From the NCBI GenBank assembly GCA_028565715.1, contig JAOXYC010249233.1, positions 1 to 10,199 of the forward strand: DNA of 10,199 nucleotides. Direction: 5' to 3'. Within the stretch, counting starts at the first letter, position 1. Each line of letters begins with the position of its first letter. Under the pieces are notes generated by a model. That model saw only the letters and a program-made list of their open reading frames with translations. It was not told the origin of the DNA and ran no database searches. Source of the DNA: Phoronis pallida (taxonomy: Eukaryota; Phoronida; Phoronidae). Positions 6,095-10,199 of this stretch are shown piece by piece. Position numbers and translations under genes: made by a program.

Positions 6095-8751
6095 GTAAGT
6101 TCAAGTTTAGGATGCTTAGATTTTGTTTGTTTAAATGCGTTAAACAATGTTAACAACTTTAGATTACGTTCATTCGTGACGAAGATGACTATCTCGACAC
6201 TTTAAATTAACAAATATTTTACTTGGTGTTCGCAAATATCATAGAGCAGAGCCTCAAACTAAATCGTGTAAGGCGTTCAACAACTGTTCGACAACTGGTA
6301 GTGGTTGGTGTCAACGGCCTACAGTACTGTGCTAATGACTTCTAGTAGTGAGACGTGGCAATATATGTGGTTGCTCGTGGTTGCTCGTTGAATATTGGAC
6401 GTATTCAAGAGCGTTTTTTTTAAATAAAATGCTGATTTTGACCGTGCATCTACATCTAAAAACATCACAAACCAAACATCATCTGGGCTCAGTAACCATT
6501 TTTTTTCACACTGCCGTGCGTTATTGTTTAACACTGCTATCTGGTTATCTTTGATAGAAAATGATTGTTGTATATATAATGATGCTTTTGAAATCTTACA
6601 ACTATCAAACCCTGTGTCCAGTTTCATAAAAAAAGATAACCAATGTTTAGTTAAGGACTGGTTAGTCTCGATTGTTGCGCGACGTCAAATGGTTATTTTC
6701 AAGTTAACTTCACACAACAATCAAAACCCCGGATCAAAACTAACCAGTGTTTAAAGTTTAACACAAGTTAAAGTTAAAGTCTCCACCATAATTAATTCAC
6801 TTATTCATTGTTTGATTCACATATATGTTCACATTTATGTATGTGTATTATTTTGTAAATATGTTTTATTTTTTATGGAAATAAATAAAGTTTCTAATTC
6901 TAATTCTAATTCTATGAAACCGGCCCCTGATAAAAAGTGTTGAAGCTAAACACTGGTTATTTTTTTGGACCCTGCAAGCTGGGAAATTATTCTTGGCAAT
7001 AAAGTGTCACATTCACCATCTATTCCACAAGTTGCCATGGCAATGACAATATGTTACTCCTCTTGAGTATATGTGTTTTGTACTCATTCCACTAATAAAC
7101 CATAGCATACATATGCTGTTATGAACGGTGGATCAGCCTTTTCAATCATCTCTCAAAGCAATTTAAATGTTAATTTCTAGTATGGGTTTGAAATATTTCA
7201 ATATTTTCTATTGATGAAACTAGGTGCATTTGTATTAAACAAAATATGTTGACATGACCTGGTCACAGAAAGATGACACTAATAATTGATACCCATTTTA
7301 CCTGATCCATTTTGTTATGTTTTGTTATTGTTTAAGAAAAATGAAAAAAAAACTCTTCAAACCACATTATTTCCAGGTTATATCATATTACTCTGCTGTC
7401 TACTCGGGATACCTACTAGTATAAGTGGTGAAGAAAATACCAGCACATTGGGTAAGTTGGAATGATTTATGTTGACACTTATTTAATGATGTCACTCATG
7501 CTTGAGATTTTTCTGCATCCTGTGCATTTCAAAAATCAAACAAAAAATGAATAATTTCACATTTTTCAAACATCAAAATTTCAAAATGTAAGTTCCAAAA
7601 ATCAATTAACAAGTAATAAAAAACCCAGGGGTACATATCATGGTCCCGGGATCATGGTATAACGGCCAGGAGTGCCTGCATGGTTCATGTCATTAGCAGG
7701 ACCACAGGGCAATTCGCAAAGTCACTTGCGAACGGGGGAAGAGACTTTGGGCCGGTCGTCCCAAATGCCTAGTCTGATATTATCAGACAAACTTTATTGA
7801 TGGATAATTGGCCAATTATCGATACTAGCATTGGAACTTCGGGTAATCACAGTTGTGTTTATTTAAACTATTCATAGAGCGAGTATACTGTACGGCTATA
7901 ACACAATAGACTTGACCTCACCGACCGACAGTTTACGACCGGTGTCTAGGGGGATTATCACCAAAGCGCTAATGTAGTTTGTATTGTTTGAGTGATTTAT
8001 ATTTATTTTAATATTTTATAGTGATTTTTCTTGGTTTAAAATGCATTGTCATATCTTGAATGAATATTTCAGACCTGAATGATGTTCAAATAGTTGTGCT
8101 CAGTCAGTTTAACTCATACAATGCCAGGCTTGCTCAAAATTTGAGGAAAAACTTAGATGAACAGGCAAAATCACAGTTGGGGCAGGTTGGTATATTGAAC
8201 AAAATTTAGAAAATTTATCTTTGAATATTTTTCATACAAAATTGATAGGAAAATTGAACGAGTCTGTTTTTTACTAAATATTTCATAATTAAGTTCAAAT
8301 CATTCAATAGCAATGGAGTTTATACTTAGTATACTTCTCAATGGTTATGTGAAGTGTTATGTTGAGGTGTACAAAGTTATCCGACACAGTAACGCTTTTT
8401 ATCCCTTCAATCCTTTTTATAAGTGTTCAAAACTAGCATCTTATAAGTTTTTTGAAAATCAAGATAAAAAATGGCCCAACATTTCAGTCCGATGTAGACA
8501 TTTAAAAAAATGTTTTTTTGATCCAATTTTCTTAAAAATGTCTTTTTGGATCTTCTGTATTGTGTGCTCATTATATTTTTTGAATGGGTAAAAACGTAGA
8601 GATTGTGACTTAAAAATATTCCCAACTCAAATAAAATGATTTTAAAAACCAATCCATTATTCATATTTTAGGATGAGGCACCTGTCACCCTTCTCCATGA
8701 GGACTATGCTAATGTCCATGGTGCTTGGTCGGTCATTCCACTACTTCCTCA
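6082..8751 (+). CDS. B3GLCT: B3GLCT-like beta-1,3-glucosyltransferase, N-terminal part (four exons, 3' end outside window)
   Basis: Exons 6082-6094, 7377-7451, 8073-8185 and 8672-8751 join in frame to give 93 residues plus two bases. B3GLCT is a CAZy GT31 enzyme of the ER. It adds glucose in beta-1,3 linkage to O-linked fucose on properly folded thrombospondin type 1 repeats, after POFUT2. The diagnostic stretch is VQIVVLSQFNSYNARLAQNL (residues 34-53). It matches the vertebrate segment VFVIQSQSNSFHAKRAEQL. The later HGAWSVIPLLP (about residues 83-93) matches [11 protein letters not shown]. The first 22 residues form a signal peptide with a hydrophobic core (YIILLCCLLG). An N-glycosylation sequon, Asn25-Thr-Ser, follows. 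The catalytic domain with its DDD-type motif and the C-terminal ER-retention tail would lie beyond the right edge. The window therefore cannot show whether the gene is intact. Confidence 0.9.
6610..6968. repeat. Foldback/MITE-like composite with an embedded retroelement tail (B3GLCT intron 1)
   Basis: The outer motif gtgtccagtttcata (left, 6614-6628) is inverted as tatgaaaccggcccc (right, 6913-6927), with 12 of 15 positions matching. A second inverted pair is ataaccaatgtttag (6636-6650) against ctaaacactggttat (6946-6960). An inner foldback pairs ACTGGTTAGT at 6657-6666 with ACTAACCAGT at 6739-6748, and GATTGTTG at 6670-6677 with CAACAATC at 6715-6722. A non-LTR-like 3' tail occupies about 6760-6913 between the inner foldback and the right motif. 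The whole looks like a MITE carrying or interrupted by a retroelement end. Confidence 0.6.
6780..6913 (+). mobile_element. Non-LTR retroelement 3' tail (plus strand) with (CTAATT)n end
   Basis: The sequence reads GTATTATTTTGTAAATATG, then a T-rich stretch, then GGAAATAAATAAAGTTTC with overlapping AATAAA signals. It ends in three and a half CTAATT units (6894-6913). It shares the GTATTATT...TGTAAAT...GAAATAAA..A..TTTC arrangement with the minus-strand tail near 4043-4140. A short simple repeat at the very 3' end is typical of CR1-, RTE- or I-like LINEs and SINEs that share their tails. No open frame remains. Confidence 0.6.
7377..7451 (+). CDS. B3GLCT: B3GLCT-like exon 2 (signal peptide)
   Basis: 75 nt, acceptor ttatttccag and donor GTAAGT, phase 1 on both sides. 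It encodes YIILLCCLLGIPTSIS, a classic signal-peptide hydrophobic core. Small and polar residues follow, suggesting cleavage near Ser19-Gly22. It then reads EENTSTL, which includes an N-x-S sequon. This is expected for an ER luminal glycosyltransferase. Sequence conservation here is low, so the call depends on phase and position. Confidence 0.75.
7620..7960. repeat. GC-richer, palindrome-dense island in B3GLCT intron 2 (unassigned repeat)
   Basis: About 340 bases stand out from the AT-rich intron. The island contains an 18-bp perfect palindrome, GATAATTGGCCAATTATC (7803-7820), and GTCTGATATTATCAGAC (7772-7788). It also has the stem TCGCAA/TTGCGA (7714-7731) and atcatggt repeated on both sides of cccggg (7637-7658). 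It includes ggttcatgtc (7682-7691), a weak likeness to a pol III B box. I could not match it to a known RNA gene, find clear terminal repeats or identify a target duplication. It is probably a transposon or SINE fragment. Confidence 0.4.
8073..8185 (+). CDS. B3GLCT: B3GLCT-like exon 3 (first conserved strand)
   Basis: 113 nt, acceptor atatttcag, phase 1 to 0. It encodes DLNDVQIVVLSQFNSYNARL and continues with a basic, Gln- and Lys-rich helix to LGQ. The S-Q-x-N-S-[FY]-x-A-[KR] pattern is shared with vertebrate B3GLCT. The donor is the weaker GTTGGT, but the exon-4 frame join supports it. Confidence 0.9.
8186..8671 (+). other. B3GLCT-like intron 3: AT-rich, no gene
   Basis: No exon or element is recognised. 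Two overlapping open frames on opposite strands (8313-8591 and 8407-8664) are rich in Phe, Lys and Tyr from A/T runs and show no family resemblance. A short local duplication is visible around 8502-8552 (aaaatgtttttttgatcc and aaaatgtctttttggatc). Confidence 0.5.
8672..8751 (+). CDS. B3GLCT: B3GLCT-like exon 4 (GAW..LPLLP motif)
   Basis: 80 nt, acceptor atattttag and donor GTAAGT. It encodes DEAPVTLLHEDYANVHGAWS and then VIPLLP, leaving CA as the first two bases of the next codon (His in vertebrates). This matches vertebrate [23 protein letters not shown] closely and gives the strongest evidence for the family call. No following exon is recognisable before the window ends. Confidence 0.92.
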
Positions 8752-9195
8752 GTAAGTAAGCCAAGTCACTGTACAGTCTGTAGTAACCTGGTTTTCTTCA
8801 CTTACATTCTCTGAGAACCAGTTCCATGTATTTTTTAAGATGATGTGTATGGGAATACTTGTTGCTGTCATAATGGTTTGCTATGCATTGCCTCTTCTCA
8901 AGCTTATGGTAGAAGATTTTCTATTAGATTCTGATTATTTCACAAAATAATTGTTACAGTTATTCGGTTAATTTTGCTTTAAAAATTCAGGTTAACATTC
9001 TAGGTAAAATTAAATAATCTTATTATTTGAACAGGTTCAGAACGTACACAAAAGTTTTCTAAATAATTCAAACAAGGGAGATTTCAAAAATAATAATTTA
9101 ACCATACATACACACGTCTAAAAATCTATTTTTTTTAGTTTACAAACTTGTCTCCCACATAAACTTTTCAGTCTGATGCCATTTATACATCTGCT
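8752..9195 (+). other. Start of B3GLCT-like intron 4: nothing recognised
   Basis: AT-rich sequence after the exon-4 donor. I looked for the next B3GLCT exon (aromatic WIFF-type strand) here and to the right edge and did not find one. Confidence 0.5.
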
Positions 9196-9199
9196 TTAA

Positions 9200-9937
9200 A
9201 GGCTGTTTAGAACTCCGTTTTCCAGCTTGAAATAATCTATTCTAACACATAAATTCGGTACCAATATATCGACAAACCTTTCAATTTTACAACCCCGCAG
9301 AGTTTTGTAGTGATTTTCAACTATACACCTTACGATAGAGAGAAATGATGAGCGTGTTTCTTCGACGATTTGTTTACGAATTCTTCTTTGACCTATGACG
9401 CATTTGACGTCACTCGGGTCATGAACCCGGAAGATGAATGGTTGTGTATGAGACTTGTCTATATCATCGTTAAGTTTCGAGTATTTCATCATGATCGCGG
9501 AGAACGATTCAATAATTATTTAAGGCTGGGATTCACAAAGGTCTAATAGAGATTATACAGCAAGGCATATTTGAAAATATAAGGTATAGTACCATAGTTT
9601 TGCAAAACAGTGCGAATAGTACCCGTCGGTCGCGGCGACAATCGATAGAAATAAGGTCACTACGACTACTTGGTCACATGATCAAATTTGACCTGTTTTC
9701 TGCCTTTGGAATACCTCGACAGTTTCCGGAACGATCACATGATCTCATGTGCTGGCTGTGTGTACGTTCGAATGTTTTGAAAACACGGGTTGTGTACTTC
9801 CTTACAATTTTCTCGTTTTCTGCAAATTTGTCAATTTTATGATTGGGTATAGTTGAAAGTTAGTACAGGACTGTTGTAAAGTTGGTAAAAGTGTGCTTGG
9901 GCTGGAAAAAAGGACCAAACGGAGTTCTAATGCATCT
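9200..9937. mobile_element. TTAA-flanked non-autonomous DNA element, 738 bp
   Basis: TTAA occurs immediately outside both ends (9196-9199 and 9938-9941). The ends are diverged inverted repeats sharing TTAGAACTCCGTTT (left 9206-9219; inverted on the right, starting near 9930) and then TTTTCCAGC. Further in, TTTACAAC and TTTCAACTATAC recur in inverted order (left about 9287-9335; right about 9845-9890). The middle is GC-richer than the host intron and has a CACATGATCTCATGTG hairpin (9736-9751) and TGACGTCA (9405-9412). A TTAA target suggests mobilisation by a piggyBac-type transposase. No transposase domain is recognisable in the open frame at 9196-9492. Confidence 0.6.
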
Positions 9938-9941
9938 TTAA

Positions 9942-10199
9942 TATACAGGATTCGAACTTTGCTTTCATAATATGAACAAGGAACATTTTGGAAAACAATA
10001 CACAAACTCAATAGCAAATAGCCAAATTAAGATTAATTATTGGAAAATATTTTTTAACACAGTGATGTATTGAACTGTTCACAGAAGGTATATTGGCCTG
10101 TTTATTGAAACAAGTCTATTTCTGTTCGAATAGTTATAAATCTTTTCTACTGGAATTACCTTGTTAATTTTCTCTAAATCCTCGGAGACATCTCGTCTC
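9942..10199 (+). other. Right edge: intron sequence, nothing recognised
   Basis: AT-rich sequence with no open frame, exon border or repeat that I can support. Confidence 0.4.

Noticed and set aside
6319-6754. Overlapping open frames on both strands in B3GLCT intron 1
   Set aside because: They have no family resemblance, occur on both strands over the same bases, and run into the foldback repeat.
7620-7800. snRNA, 5S rRNA or tRNA gene
   Set aside because: Short likenesses only (gatcatggtat as in the complement of U1, a GGTTCATGTC word). Conserved order and secondary structure do not follow.
9405-9412. TGACGTCA as a functional cAMP-response element
   Set aside because: A single 8-bp palindrome inside a transposon in an intron, with no supporting context.
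9196-9492. 98-residue minus-strand frame as a transposase
   Set aside because: It ends in the terminal repeat of the TTAA element and shows no piggyBac or other domain that I recognise. It is probably chance.
1-10199. A new multi-gene defence, toxin or biosynthetic system
   Set aside because: Only two ordinary animal genes and mobile-element remnants are supported. No gene cluster with a shared novel theme is visible.

Overview
This is a stretch of animal nuclear DNA. It is AT-rich, with short exons bounded by GT...AG introns, non-LTR retroelement tails and many non-autonomous DNA transposons. No prokaryotic gene structure is visible. Both protein-coding loci on it are conserved animal genes. 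The NDRG locus reads more like invertebrate forms (Drosophila MESK2, C. elegans ZK1073.1) than vertebrate NDRG1-4. I therefore infer a marine-type invertebrate (mollusc, echinoderm, hemichordate or similar) but cannot name the phylum.

Left half (about 1-5760, + strand): the last six coding exons of an NDRG-family gene (1296-1382, 1807-1884, 2127-2227, 3061-3226, 3769-3856, 4352-4449). They encode about 205 residues, covering the C-terminal half of the alpha/beta-hydrolase-like fold to the stop codon. A long AT-rich 3' UTR follows, with candidate poly(A) signals near 5215 and 5729. The upstream part of the gene is outside the window.

Right half (about 6040-10199, + strand): the 5' end of a B3GLCT-like beta-1,3-glucosyltransferase gene. 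It has a 13-nt coding start exon (6082-6094), a signal-peptide exon (7377-7451) and two further exons (8073-8185, 8672-8751). The rest lies beyond the right edge. The two genes are head to tail, with roughly 300 bp between the last poly(A) signal and the next start codon. Nothing suggests that they share a pathway: one is a cytosolic non-catalytic hydrolase-fold protein, the other an ER glycosyltransferase acting on thrombospondin repeats.

Most of the remaining sequence is mobile-element debris in introns. There is an 870-bp hAT-type element (153-1022) with an 8-bp target duplication and a frameshifted BED zinc-finger remnant. A 287-bp TA-flanked MITE (2514-2800) sits inside the middle copy of a 91-bp tandem triplication. 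There is also a 55-bp-arm hairpin (1466-1589), a TTAA-flanked element (9200-9937), two non-LTR 3' tails in opposite orientation, a foldback composite (6610-6968) and a GC-richer, palindrome-dense island (7620-7960).

I found no evidence of an undescribed multi-gene system. The most interesting points are the well-resolved transposon insertions and the unassigned palindrome-rich island.
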